A stretch of 64,000 nt of DNA from Diphasiastrum complanatum (GCA_029204225.1 CM055111.1:6015433-6079432), one strand, 5' to 3'; counted from the stretch's first letter, positions 11,766 to 24,424 are shown. Translations and numbers: made by a program. Notes: generated by a model from the sequence alone, not told the origin.

Positions 11766-12640
11766 ATGGCAACATCAAGTGGAGTCATGTTGGAAGCCAA
11801 TGATAGACTTACCTCAAGCAATTATTCATTGTGGAAGGTGAGGATGGAATCACTTATTGACATGAATGATGTTTTGAAAATTGTTGTAGGTCTGGAGGAG
11901 GGCCAACAACTCAACAAGATCAAGTGAGGTATGATAAGAGGGCCAAAAGGGCTCTACACATGATCAAGATGAATGTTACCAATGAGCTTCTTAAGGAAGT
12001 TGGAAAGTGTACTTCATCAAGTGAGGCTTGGGAAGCTTTGAGGAAGCTTTATGAGTCCAAGTCTACTTCTAGAGTGTTGACTCTAAGAAGGCAAATCTTT
12101 TCTTGTTTGCAAATGAGTGAAGAAAGTCCCAACACTTTTGTTTTGAGAGTGAAAGCATTGAATGATGAGCTTGCATTGATGAGAGCATTAAGGAAGGAGA
12201 GCTTGTTCAGGTGATTCTTAATGGTTTGTTGGATGCTCATGCTAACATTGTTCAAAGTCTTGTTATTCAAAGAACTTTGCCAATTTTGATGGATCTTTAA
12301 GAGATATTGATCAATGAAGAATATAGGCTTCAAGCAAGGAGTGGATCTACATCAACTCAAGTTGGAGAGGAGGCTATGTTCATCAAGGGCAAAAACAAAG
12401 GCAAGTGGTCTAAAGGGCAAGATCAAGGGGAGGCTTCTTCAAGTGGCAAAAAGAAAGAAATTTCAAATATCAAATGCTTCTATTGTGGCATCAAAGGACA
12501 CTTTGCAAGTGAGTGCTACAAGAAGAAGAGAGATCAAGGAGACAAACAAGGTAATCTTAATATTGATAAGGATGGTTTGGATGTTCAAGATACAAATAAT
12601 GATGCTTTTGTGATGTCTTCATGTATGCTTTCTAATGATG
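11766..12640 (+). pseudogene. Copia gag remnant
   Basis: The likely start is ATG at 11766 (MATSSGVMLEANDRL). The gag helical block follows with SSNYSLWKVRMESLI, KAKRALHMIK-type sequence and SSSEAWEALRKLYESK. A CCHC zinc knuckle is at about 12470-12525 (CFYCGIKGHFASEC). The frame is broken at about 11925, where the first frame stops in ...LNKIK, and again near 12200-12300. This protein would package element RNA in virus-like particles; as read it cannot be made whole. Confidence 0.9.
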
Positions 12641-14015
12641 GAGATCTAGATCCATGGTGGATTGATAATGGTGCAAGCTCACACATGACTTTTCACAAAG
12701 AGTACTTCACTTCTATGTTGGCATATGGAGATGACAAGAGGGTGATCTACACAGCCAATGATGGCGAGTGTGCAATCAAAGGGATTGGCACAATTCCTAT
12801 TTCTCTCTCTACAAATAAGAATCTTCATTTGGAAGATGTTTTGTTATTCCATCTATTACTAAGAACTTACTTAGTGTGAGTCAATTGCTAAGTAAAGGCC
12901 TCAAAGTGGAGTTTGATGGAGATGCTTGTATGATCAAAATGAAGGATATCCTAGTTGCAAAAGGTAAAAGACAAGGGAAGTTGTTTAAACTAGATGATTG
13001 TGTTATTGCTAACCAAGTTGGATGTGTTGCAAGAGAGCAAATATCTATTCAAGAGGTTTGGCATAAGAGGATGAGACACCTCAATTTCAAGTCATTGGAG
13101 GTAATGGCAAGAAAGAAGGTTGTGGTTGGTCTTCCAAGTTTCTTAAGTAGCATTAATCATGTTTGTGAGTCTTGTGCTTTGTCAAAGTCACATAGACTAC
13201 CTTATACTAGATCTACAAAGCATTTTCAGGTTGTACATTCCGATACTCATGAAGTTACTACAATTAGCAATAGTGGAGCTAAGATGTATGTAACTTTCAT
13301 TGATGATTTTAGTAGATTTTGTTGGATCTATCTATAAAGAGAAAAAGTGAAGCGTTTGATGTTTTTGTCAAGTTCAAGAATGCAAGGGAGAATCAATTTT
13401 TCACAAGGATCAAGTGCTTGAGGAGTGACAATGGTGGAGAGTACATATCTACCAAGTTCAAGGCTTTTTGTGATGAGCATGAGATCAAGAGGGAGTATAC
13501 AACACCAAACAAAATGGAGTGGCTGAAAGGAAGAATGGGACTCTTTGTGAGAGTGCCAAAGGCATGAGGCTAAGTGCTAATCTTGATAAACCATTTTGGG
13601 ATCAAGCTTTGTTGTGTGCCAATTTCTTGTGCAATAGGTGGCCGAGTGCTATTTTGGATGGAAGGACACCATTTGAAATGCTATTCAAGAGGAGGCCGAG
13701 TGTCAACTTTCTTAAGACTTTTGGATGCACATGGTATGTCAACATTACTCTTGATGATAGGACCAGGGAGGATCCATCTTCAAGAAAAGGTATATTTGTT
13801 GGATATAGTGAGGTGAGTAAAGCCTACAAGATTTACATTCCTTCTACTAACAAAGTGATTGCTGGTAGAGATGTCATTTTTGATGAGGGGAACATTCCTT
13901 CTACTAAAAAAGTGATTGTTGGTAGAGAGGTCTTTTTTGATGAGGGGAACATTCCAAAGGTAACTTCAAGTGCTTTTGATGTTGATAATGTGGATGGATC
14001 TTTCTTTGGATGGTG
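12641..14015 (+). pseudogene. Copia protease and integrase remnant
   Basis: The protease region begins DPWWIDNGASSHMTF at about 12650; the usual D-[ST]-G is D-N-G here, so the catalytic triplet is altered. The integrase zinc domain follows (HKRMRHLNF, CESCALSKSHRLPY), then the core with VHSDTHEV, LRSDNGGEYIST and MAERKNGTL. The block TPFEMLFKRRP and GIFVGYSEV follows. Frameshifts at about 12880, 13335 and 13515 split it into four overlapping frames. A 57-bp in-frame duplication lies at 13837-13950. Confidence 0.9.
13837..13950 (+). repeat. 57-bp in-frame tandem duplication
   Basis: The 19-residue segment IPSTNKVIAGRDVIFDEGN is followed at once by a second copy with four changes. It lies at the end of the integrase block of the plus-strand copia element and keeps the reading frame. 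Confidence 0.9.
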
Positions 14016-14149
14016 ATGATGAAGGACCTTAATCAAATCAAAAGCCAAAAAGAACATCAAGGCAAAGACAAACACCTTCAAGGCTCACATATGATGAAAA
14101 GGGTAAGCAAGTAGTTTTTGGAATAACGTTGCTTTCCTAACCTCTTTTG

Positions 14150-15680
14150 ATGAACCTACATGTGTAGATGAAGCAAGGAACAAAGAGGAGTGGATCCAAG
14201 AAATGGATCTTGAGTATTAAGCTCTCATGAAGAATGAAACATGGAGATTGGTGAAGTTACCCAAGGACAAGAAAACTATTGGATGAAAATGGATCTTCAA
14301 GGTTAAGACAAACCAAGATGGATCTATGGTTAGTGGCAAAAGGATGTTCTCAAGAGCATGACATTGACTATGATGAGACTTTTGCACCTGTGGCAAAGAT
14401 GGTGAGCATTCGGGTCATTATTTCATTTGCTTATGAATGGGATCTATGGCAATTGGAAATTACAAATGCATTCTTGAATGGTGATCTTGAGGAGGAAGTG
14501 TACATGGAGTAGCTCAAGAGCTACATTTCTACTTCAAAGCCAAATCACGTGTGTCTTCTACAAAAGAGCTTATATGGTCTTAAGCAAGCACCAAGGAGTT
14601 GGTATGCTAAGCGTAACGCTTTTTTACTCTCTCAAGCGTTTGTTATGAGTGAGTATAATCATTCACTTTACTATAGGCTTGTTGGAAATTTGTTACCATC
14701 TTGCTAATCTATGTGGTTGATATCATCTTGAGTGGTAGAGACAATCAAGATGTGGAGGATATCAAGAGTGCTCTTAAGAAGGAATTTGAGGTGCATGATC
14801 TTGGTTACTTACACTACATTTTGGGAACAGAGGTGATTAGGACTTCTCAATCTACTTTAATTTGTCAAGAGAAGTATGTTAATTCTATTCTAGAAAGATT
14901 TTATATGGTAGATGCAAAAGCTTTTGATACACCAATGGAGTCTAATGTAAAGCTAACTATAAGAGGTAATGAAAGATCCTTCGAGAACCTTACTCTCTAT
15001 AGGAAGCTAGTTGGATCACTCATCTATCTACCCATTACAAGACCAAATCTAAGCTATTGTGTTGGAAGATTGAGTCAATTCATGCAGGATCCAAGTGAAG
15101 AGCATTGGAAGCTAGGAAAACAAGTTTTGAGATATATCATGGGAACTCGAGATTTTGGCATATTGTATGAGGGATCTTCATCTAATCTTTTTGGATTTTC
15201 AAATTCAGACTATGTTGGAGACAAAATGGATAGGAAATCCATAAGTGCTTATTGTATTTTCATAAATGATGGAGCTATATTATGGATGTCAAAGAAACAA
15301 GCCACTATCTCATTGTCATCTCGTGAGGCCGAGTACAAAGCACTTACACATTGCACAAAGGAGATGGTATGGATCAAGAGGATGATCAAGGATCTACACT
15401 TGCTGGCTTTTCCAAAGAGCCATTGCAATCATCTTTTGTGACAACCTATCAGCCCAAAAGTTGGCAACCAATCCTATCTTTCATGCTAGGAGCAAGCACG
15501 TTGAGGTGGCATACCACTTTGTGAGGGAGCAAGTCATGCTAAAAGAGGTGGAGCTTTAACATGTTTATTCAAGGGAATGTATAGCTGATATCTTCACCCA
15601 AGCATTGGGAAAGGAGCTATTTATAAAGCATAGGACAACACTTGGAGTGTTATCAAAATCTATGCTAAAACTAGTTGAAG
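14150..15680 (+). pseudogene. Copia reverse transcriptase and RNase H remnant
   Basis: RT begins near 14280 with the copia signature DYDETFAPVAKMVSIR and ITNAFLNGDLEEEVYM, then a stop at 14511. KSLYGLKQAPRSWY lies near 14565. The active site at about 14700 reads LLIYVVDIILSG, so the first Asp of the usual YVDD is replaced by Val. RNase H (SDYVGDKMDRKSIS, ISLSSREAEYKAL) runs to about 15440, and the C-terminal tail with ATNPIFHARSKHVEVAYHF continues to 15680 after a frame change. Multiple stops plus the lost catalytic Asp mean it is dead. Confidence 0.9.
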
Positions 15681-15686
15681 AGGGAG

Positions 15687-16343
15687 TGTGAGATATTTCA
15701 ACTAGTTTGATCAATATTGAGTCAAATGCTACATTTGTTTATTTGGCAATTGAAGACAATTTCATATTAGACTTAAAAATTTACCTTTTATAGTCATATT
15801 AGTCTAAATGCATTTGAAATTACTTGTTTTAGAGTTGGAGGGAAATCTAGAAAGTCGAGTTATTGGTAGATTCAAATTTGAATAAGGTTCATAGAACCTA
15901 GTCACTCTATGTTAGGGTTTTATCATTTTGGAGGGAAACCAAACTTTTGAATATTCATGGATCTGTTATATATAGCTGTACACATGTGAGAGAAGGCTAA
16001 TCTTCTACCTCTCTTACCTCACTCATGCTTATACCTGGTTCTCTTGAGTTCTACTATACATTAATGCACTCTACTTGCGATATCTTGCAATTTTATGTGG
16101 AGAATGATTTGTTATTGTTATTTTCGGATCCACGCATTGAAATACAATAGGGTACTGTTGCTATATAGACAATAGCTTCTATTTATGTTTTGATTCATGT
16201 TTGATCAAGTTCTATCAAAGTTAGCATTCTATTTTGTATGTAGATGCTGATTTTTCTACATTGGCAAAATTGGTGAATTGCTTGTTTTTGTAACCAAAGA
16301 TCTTTAGATGATTTGGATGTAAATTGATCCCAAATCTTTCATA
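15687..16343 (+). repeat. Probable 3' LTR of the plus-strand copia element
   Basis: The start TGTGAGATATTTC directly follows a purine tract (GTTGAAGAGGGAG, about 15674-15686). The proposed end AATCTTTCATA at about 16343 resembles the AATCTTTCACA that precedes the primer-binding site at 11170. The interior is not clearly alignable to the DNA upstream of 11170, so the end is provisional. Confidence 0.55.
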
Positions 16344-16789
16344 CTATGCCCATATTCTCTTGACCTTGATCTTGTTGTGGTGGTGAAAAAGGTGTCATGA
16401 CCGATGTCATGTGCCAAATCCCAAGCAAATAGCAACTACAAGAAAATTAAAGCTAGAAGCAAGAAAAATGCAAAGCATCCAAGATAGCACATCCATAGAA
16501 GGCTAGAAACACAAATATCTCCATAGAATCACATTAGCAATGAAAATAAGAGTACAAAGCCATGAAAATGAGCTTAGATTCATGTGGATAGGGCACATGA
16601 GACCTAGCAATGGAAATCCCCATAGCTCACATTCACCCTTATTGGCCTATTATCCTTATTAGTTACTTTGGAGGGCCTAAAGAGGGAATCACCTTGTTCT
16701 TAAGGCTAATAGCTCCTTTTAGCCCTACAAAGCTTACATTGGATATTCCGATACGTTGATAGAGACATTTTCAACAACTTTATGGTGAT
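16344..16789. other. Non-coding spacer
   Basis: No domain, repeat array or RNA gene was recognised between the copia LTR and the start of the minus-strand gypsy remnant. Confidence 0.4.
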
Positions 16790-18020
16790 AGTCGGGGCCA
16801 CTGTTGAATAAATGAGCTGTTGACTCAAGAATTGTCTTCATCAGAAAGGTTCTTCTAATGAGTTAGATATTCTTTGATTATCTTCCCATTTTGCAATACC
16901 TAGTTTTGATATCCAACAATTTTGGCTGGTTCTAAAACCATATTACTCTCATGATCCAAAGGTGGTAGAGTAGCAGTTGCAGTTTGGTGTTCTCCCAAAC
17001 TCCTTTTGAAAAGAGAGACATGAAGCACACGATGTATACGGGTTGTTGATGATAGATCCAGTTTGTAATTCAACTCCCTGATATTCTTCACAAAAGGGTC
17101 CATAAAATCTCGGAACCAACTTTTCACTTTGAGTTTTCTTCAGCTTACTGTATCTATAAGGTTGTAATCTTAAATACACAAAATCTCCTTCAACAAAATC
17201 ACAAAAAGTCCTTTTCTGATCAGCATATTGCTTCATTCGTATCTGCGCTGCTTTAATATGCTCTCGATTAGCTTTCAAAAAATCATTAAAGGCTATTTGT
17301 AGTTCGGAGAATGATTGATCGCGGCTTGAGGCAATAGCCTTATCTGGCAGATTGGCTCCATTTGAGCTCCAACTAAAAACGTCGCCTAATCAGGAACACT
17401 CAGATTCTCTCAGAGGAAGCCAATTGTTCGGCCCATGGTTTTTCCAACAGTTTCAAGATGAAATGATGTACTTAAGCATAATTTGGTGCCCAACTTGTCC
17501 ATTAATACCTTCCAAAAAGTGGAAATAAATCTGCCATCCCTATCGCTCACTATCTCCTTCGATATTCCATGTAACTTGAAGACATTCTTCAAGAATATTT
17601 GGGCTATTTGGGCTGCACTATCAGTAGTTTTATAAGGTAGCAAATGTGCATATTTTGTAAGCCAATCCACCACCACATAGATACCATCATATCCTCCAAT
17701 CATTGTTGGCAAGGAAGGTATAAAATCCATGCTAATACTTGTCCAACGTTGTGTAGGAATAGATAGCAGATGCAATAAACCTAGTTGCTTGACATGTTCC
17801 ACCTTATTCGCTTGACAAGAAATACATTCCTGCACATATGTGTATATAGCTTTCTTCATACTAGTCCATTTGAATAGTTTTCGGATGGTTTAATATGTCT
17901 TCAACATTCCACTATGCCCAACACTGGGAGATGAGTATAGCTCATATAATATTTGCGGAATGAACTTGGATTTGGTGGCAAGCACAACTCTAGAATTATA
18001 ATATAACAATATATGTCCTT
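16790..18020 (-). pseudogene. Gypsy integrase remnant with chromodomain-like tail
   Basis: On the minus strand the integrase zinc domain begins near 18000 (SVGHSGMLKTY, CISCQANKVEHVKQLG). The core follows with SISMDFIPSLP and DGIYVVVDWLTKYAHLL, and the second Asp in IVSDRDGRFISTFW. The expected HPQTDGQTE block is degraded to FHLETVGKTMGRT near 17430, and the catalytic Glu is not clear. The C-terminal part at 17278-16900 has the gypsy GDFVYLRLQPYRYSK and RIHRVLHVSLFK motifs. Beyond a stop, about 16900-16790 resembles the chromodomain tail of chromoviruses. Frames are broken at about 17410, 17140 and 16900. Confidence 0.85.
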
Positions 18021-19173
18021 GCCTCATATAGCGGGAATGAACAGTTGGATTGGAGTCTTGTGATTCCTCCCAAATTTTTCATTTTTGCTTACAAGTGAAA
18101 CACAAGCCTTGTTGTTGCAATAGAACTATCTCCGCCTTTGATCTGACAATTTTCACCTCCAGCTTTTCCTCCATGTTGATTACTTGTTTCTTACCACTAT
18201 TCCTCCTATCAGCTTCTTTAACTGTTGGGTATTGGAGAATTTGTTCCTTTTCTTATCATGTCGATGAATATCAAAATTTCACTCAGCCAGTAGCTTCATA
18301 TTTGGATGTTTCTGATTTAGCCTACCACCTACCAACATATTTAGGCTCGATTTTAAGAGCCACCTACATAGCTTGATCCAAATCAGTGCAAAAACGTCAT
18401 GATATATCAGCTCCAATATCTGACTACAATTCTTGTATGTACCTCCATAAATGATCTGCATCAGACATTGTGGGTAGCTTAAGAGTTAGACTCCAAAAAT
18501 CAAAGTTATACTCTTGTATAGAACAATTTAGGCCAACTAGTTTGCGCATTACACTCTTCTATTGGCAACATGATCTCCTTCCTTTTCCACCACTTATAAG
18601 CTATGTCTTCAAAGTGGATCATTGCAAAAGTAATCTTAGTTTGATGGTTTTAAAGTCACCATTGAGCTTTTGAATGGTAATCTTATCCTTGTATTCTCGA
18701 ACATCAAATTGGTTCCGTTGTTCATGAAACCTTGTTGACTGTTGTACTCGTTTTCCAATGTTCCCCTCTCATTTTCAACTCTGACCGGATGTCCAATATG
18801 ACTCTGTAATACCTGTTTGTCCTTGTCCATGTCAATTCTCTGGACATTTTGAGAAGATGTTACATTTTGTCATGGAGACGGTAGTTGGGACAATGTAGAT
18901 GGCTCATTATATCTTTGATCAGATCACGCAATTTTGTCTTGCCCACCAGATAGGCTAGCAAACAATTTTGTCCATTTCTCCTCATCAGCTTGCCGATTTT
19001 TTTTTTTTCATTTCTTGCAACATTCCTAACATCAGATCTTGTGTGACTTGCAGTTTATCTAGTATGTTTTCTTTTTGGGTCAAAACTTGCAGTTCTTCCA
19101 TCAACTCTTCAGTAGGCAAGTTGTCTTGAGGTGGGTTATTTTTATCAACAGTTTGTTTCCCTCGACCACCCAT
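18021..19173 (-). pseudogene. Gypsy gag remnant fused by deletion to integrase
   Basis: The start is probably ATG at 19173 (MGGRGKQTVDKNNPPQ), followed by a Gln/Glu/Lys-rich helical part. Broken gag frames run to a zinc-knuckle start, GLCFTCKQKWK, at about 18100. Straight after this the sequence is integrase zinc-domain sequence. Protease, RT and RNase H, normally more than 2 kb, are absent. A poly-A/T run at 19002-19012 encodes the KKKK near the end of the first frame. Confidence 0.75.
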
Positions 19174-19651
<478 letters not shown>

Positions 19652-19759
19652 AGTTGTTAGATCCAAACCCTACAGGTCCGATTACAAAATGTAGAAGCAA
19701 GAAAACAAAAAGCTCTAGTGGGCCACCCAACTCTAGCAATAGAAGTTAGTGCCAAGCAA

Positions 19760-19920
19760 AATCTTCCAAGCTAAAAATCAATATCTCACTAAATTTAGAA
19801 CATGTCGACACATCTTCGTGTATTGCCGATCTTCTCACAAAGCCACTTTGCAAAAGTGCCTTCTCAAAGCATAGGTCTAATCTTGGTCTTATCTCAAGAT
19901 CAATGCTTGATCCACATTAG
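19760..19920 (+). pseudogene. Copia RNase H 3' end fragment
   Basis: The plus-strand translation HVDTSSCIADLLTKPL, then SKHRSNLGLI, is the C-terminal end of a copia RNase H region. It starts directly after a GA tract and a short degraded stretch. Downstream, a TATA-like ATCTATATATATGTGATG at 20232-20249 and a CT-rich, T-rich run to about 20540 are what a 3' LTR would contain, but its ends were not defined. Confidence 0.65.
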
Positions 19921-20559
19921 ATACATTTTTAGGAGTGTCAAAATATTGAAAAATCTATCTAATGTTGTGAGTATGGGTCCTAAAAATGCCAAAGATGAAT
20001 TGAGCTCTTTTGGCTTAGTAAAGACCCATCTCAGAATAAAATATTTAGTAGGTAGAAGTAGAAACTCGAGCTACCATAGGAATTGCCATTTGTACTTTAC
20101 ATGCCACATTTAATGCATGAAAAGACTAGGTGGCACAATTAGACATAGTGAGGTGGCTTGGATAAGTCTAGATAGCTTGAGAGGTGGATCCACAACTCCA
20201 ATTCAACTCAAAGTAGGAGGAGAGTCCATGGATCTATATATATGTGATGTACTCTCATTGAGAAAATGACGAAATTTGTGTGTAATGCAAATTTGGAGAC
20301 AAGCTCTTTGTGCCCTCTCTCTCTCCACGAGTTTTGTACTTGCTATTTTTTCTCTCTAGCCGAGTAGAGGCATTTATGATGCTTAGTCTTATGTTTTGTT
20401 GACAGATCTTGCTTGTAACACAATAATATTGCTTGTATGATCAGCTTTCCTATTGACAACCAATGCTAGTATGATCTTTATGGTGTTATTGGGCTTAGGA
20501 GATTAAAAATACATGTGTAGGGCGTCCCACACGTGTGAATTCAGCACTTTTCTCAATCA

Positions 20560-21371
20560 GATTGTTTCTTGGAAACATATTCGCGAAGCATATCTTCCAT
20601 CGACTGGTTGATACGTTCGATCTAACTAGTGGTTTTTGGGTGATCTGTAGATGAAAGACTTAAGATAGTTTCTAGTCTCTCAAAGACTGCTTGCTAGAAC
20701 TTGCCAATGAACTTGGAATCACGATCACTAACAATATCGTTTGGCAAACCATACAACCTGAACATCTTTTCAACGAAGAGTTGAGCAAGATTTGAAGCCT
20801 TGACAATAGTTTTTGTTGGAATAAATTGTGCCATTTTGGTAGGCCTGTCAACTACTACCCAAATGGCATCGTGACCCTTCCTAGACTTGGGAAGTCTGAC
20901 CACAAAATCCATGGAAATATTTTTTCACTTTTTTTTGGGAATTTCAAATGGATGTAATAGACCAGCTGCTTTGAGTCTTTCTGCTTTATTAACTTGGCAT
21001 TATTCACACCTTTGAACAGAAGCCTCAACATGACCTTTCATTTTTGGCCAATAAAACTCTCTTTTAACAAGGTCAAGTGTCCTCTTTATACCAAGGTGTC
21101 CCGCACTAGGGCTGCCGTGGCATCCATGTAGGATTTGGGCCCTAATGTCCACGATATCTAGTACACAAACTTTTTCTCTACAAAAAAGTAAACCATTCCT
21201 AATGGAATAATCATGAAGTATCTTCTCTTCACAAAACTTCTTGGAATCCTGCTTTCCAAGATTATTTCTCACAAAAGAGCTTCCTTCTAGGACTTCTTGC
21301 CAAATACAACCGAAAGCAACTCTAAGTGAGAGTGTCCTCAATGAGTCAAGCAAATTGAAAGGAGCCGACAA
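20560..21371 (-). pseudogene. Gypsy integrase fragment
   Basis: The minus-strand translation has SIRNGLLFCREKVCV, then the zinc domain GSPSAGHLGIKRTLDLV...FYWPKMKGHVEASVQRC. It continues after one stop into the core with MDFVVRLPKSRKGHDAIWVV and GLPNDIVSDRDSKFIGKF. The end near 20700-20570 is frameshifted but still resembles the gypsy block after the catalytic Glu. RT and RNase H are missing upstream; the frame gives way near 21330 to copia gag on the opposite strand. Confidence 0.85.
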
Positions 21372-21750
21372 CTATGTAGTTTGGAAATTCAAACTGAAAA
21401 ATATTTTGATGGAAAAGGAGCTATGGGAGATCATGACAGGTGAAGAGACAAGGCCAGTGATTGAAAAAGACCAGAGGACATTTGATAGAAGAAAATGGAA
21501 AGCTGTCATCAACTTATCAATTAGAGATGCAATTATTCCCTACATTTCGAATTCAGAAGGACTGAAAGAAGCATGGGAGACATTGGAGGCATTGTTTGAG
21601 ACCACAAACACATATTGAGTGCTATTCCTGAAGATGAAGCTGCACACATTGCGGATGGATGATGGTGCAACTATTGTTGATCACCTGAAAGAACTAAAAA
21701 ACGAATGCCAAACTCTCATCCTCACTCCTTCAAGGAGTGAATATGTGTAG
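21313..21750 (+). pseudogene. Copia gag fragment
   Basis: The plus-strand frame reads SSKLKGADNYVVWKFKLKNI, then SIRDAIIPYI, LKEAWETLEALFET and, after a stop, KMKLHTLRMDDGATIVDHLK. This is the copia gag helical domain. Protease and pol do not follow. It directly abuts the gypsy integrase fragment on the other strand, so one of the two is truncated by the other. Confidence 0.85.
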
Positions 21751-23019
21751 CAAGGCACAATCAGCAAAAAACATCTATAGGTATTTCACAAAAAAAAAAA
21801 AAAAGTTTAAGCAATAGAACTTCAACATGCACACAACCAAGTCAAATCCATAACCACATTTTTAATTCAAGCTACTAGCAAGTAGAAATGAATACAAAAT
21901 AGAAGCTACAATGAAAGAGGACCATTGACTCCAAGGGCCTCTCTACACAGCTATTTGTTTGGGAAAGGCTTCAAAAATAGGGACATAACATCAAAACTGC
22001 CATTTGTGAGATGGAGGTGGGAACAACCAAGGCCATGCTTGAGTAAGGAACACAAGAGTTGAAGGAACTTTAAGTACATCTACGTCATAAAAGGCTACAC
22101 AATCCTAGAGTTCTTCATTGCTCTAGATGAGATCCTCCCCCTCATCTTTGTTTATTAGTAACTTTTTATTATTTTTCTCTGCCATTCTCAATTTCTCTCT
22201 CTTGCATTCAAATGTATTGCACATCTAGCGCATAACCTTAGAGAAAAAAACTAAATATCTTTATTTTTGCCATCCTTGTTTTTGTCAAACTTAAGGATTT
22301 TGACCATTTTTGCGATGCTTTTGCAAAGCCACCACTTCATTCTATAGCAGGCCACTGCACCATTATCTAAATAGGAGGTTCATTAGATTATGGACACAAA
22401 CCCCTCTAACACACAAGCATGATACGCACCTAAGTGTACCATTAGTCCCAACAAGTTGTCAAAGGAGCAACAAATGCAATGATGGGGCACATCGAGCTTT
22501 GTCACACCATTGTCGCCAACCTCCTTATAAGCCTCCTCCTTAAAGTATACTCACCTACAATTCCTTTATTTTGAAAATCATCAATATCATCCTACCACCT
22601 TCATTCAAAGTCACAACATCGTGATGAACCAATATAACTCCATTCTCCATGATCCATATATCCAGCAAAACTAGTACATAACTTAGGTTTCTCTAGCAAT
22701 GCAAATCATCCAATCTGTGAAAGTTATATCTTAGAAAAGCATGCTAGGAAATCATTCAAGTCAATTATGTACATACTTCCAAAGGCTTGCTTGATATTGG
22801 GGGAGAGCAAATTATTTCTTAACTTTCATAGATAATTATTCTAGGAGGTGTGTATATACTTCTTGAAGCAAAAATCTGAAGCTTTCAAATTCTTTAAAAT
22901 ACTCGAAGCATAATCAAAGACACAAACGGACTGGAAGCTGAAACTCCTTTGATCAAATGATGGAGGAGAATATATCTTTAATGAATTAAAGATTATTGTC
23001 AAAGTAATAGTATCTTCCA
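21751..23019. other. Non-coding region
   Basis: A 15-A run lies at about 21790. No domain was recognised; the open frames at 22310-22543 and 22841-23023 have no supporting features. Confidence 0.4.
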
Positions 23020-23165
23020 TCAATTGACAATAAGCTATTCTCTACAATCGCATGGCATAGTAGAAAGAAAGAATAGAAGTTTGGTAGAATGTGCCAAAGC
23101 TATGCTAGCACATGCATCTCTCTCCAAACTATTTTGGGTAGAAGTTGTTGCAACAACAATCTAAA
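23020..23165 (+). pseudogene. Short copia integrase fragment
   Basis: The plus-strand translation YSLQSHGIVERKNRSLVECA, then MLAHASLSKLFWVE, is the block around the catalytic Glu of copia integrase. It is isolated, with nothing else of the element on either side. Confidence 0.8.
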
Positions 23166-23257
23166 TTCACAAAATATCCTAAATCTCTAACTCGCCCCTA
23201 ACTTCCCCCTTGTTGACTCGCGTGCTACACCTGACTCGCTTACTACCCCCGACTCAT

Positions 23258-23279
23258 CTCTCTCTCTCTCTCTCTCTCT
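23258..23279. repeat. (CT)n microsatellite
   Basis: An uninterrupted CT run of about 22 bp. Confidence 0.95.
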
Positions 23280-23769
23280 ACTTTGTTTGCTTAAGCATGT
23301 ACTTGTTGTTCTTGTGCGGTGTTAGCAAACCACTAGTCTTCTTGATTGATCGTTGAAAGGTCAATCGGTAAAGTTGTTGTTGAAGACATGTATGGGCTAT
23401 CCAATAGCCCAATAACTGAGTACCCCCGCATGAAAGAAAAAAGTAGAGGGGCGATAACAAAAAGGGTAGTGGTAGGAGAGGTGGATATAGTAGTGGAAGG
23501 AAGAGCAAGAATAATTGGGATGAAAATGGAAGAATAAAAAGTGATGGTTAGCATGGAGAGATGCACAGAAATGGGGAGATGGGTGACCCTTTCGCAAATT
23601 GAAAATCTAGAGTAGAAAATCGGGTGTGTCTGATGGTTTGGATTGTAAGTGCGACGATTGTAAGGATTGTAAGTGCAACGGTTGTACTTGGCACAAATTG
23701 GAGAATAGTAAACGGTGGATGATGGAGGTGGACCTATGGGTCATGAGGTAAGGGCTTTGGTAGGCAATG

Positions 23770-24424
23770 GAATTTTAGCCACTTGGCTAAGTGCAATTCT
23801 TTTGGTTTGATGGTGAGGGTGAAAGCGTCATTGTTGCACTTTGAGCACTATGATCATGTCGACTAGTTGAAGACTTGAGGCTGTTGTGTCTTGGCTGATT
23901 GGAGAAAGGATGTTAGCACCAATTACTTCTAGATGGGTATGGGAAAGTCCTATTATAAGACCACCATAGGTGACGTAGATTGGTTTCTTCATAACTATTT
24001 TCAGTTCGTCAATCGGAAAGGAGGCCCAATCGTGTTGGATATCTAGGCTATCCATCTTGGCGACCATTACTAAGACATGTTTACGCACACGTTGGGGTGG
24101 TGTACAATATAGCAACATTGAAATCTACCACTTCAAAAAGATTGGGATTTACGATATGCGAGATCTAATAATTGTCATTAATCTTATTTTTTTATTTTCA
24201 CACACTCAAAAAGAAAAAGATGTTAATGTCATATTCAGCTAGGTCATGAGTGTAGGGTATGAGTGTGAAATGGAATAGATTAAAAGTTTAGGCCACCAAG
24301 TCAGGGTCCAAGGGAATCTGATAGATTTGATTTTTGAAGCCAATGGTGAGATTATCACTAATGCAAAGGCCATTTGAAAGTCGCACATACTACTAGGGAG
24401 ATCATGGCACGAATTAGCAAGCAC
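23770..24424 (-). pseudogene. Unrecognised decayed reading frame
   Basis: On the minus strand a protein-like text runs with several stops. One piece contains CHDLPSSMCDFQMAFALVII, a later piece HDWASFPIDELKIVMKKPIY and then SPISQDTTASSLQLVDMIIV, ending near HLAKWLKFHCLPKP. Amino-acid composition and repeated hydrophobic spacing look like real protein, but no family was recognised. It could be part of a non-LTR or DNA element, or of a host pseudogene. There are too many stops for it to be functional as read. Confidence 0.3.

Noticed and set aside
20528-20542. CACACGTGTGAATTC shared with about 7411-7425, suggesting a common LTR family.
   Set aside because: The match is 15 bp and does not extend on either side by eye; not enough to claim homology.
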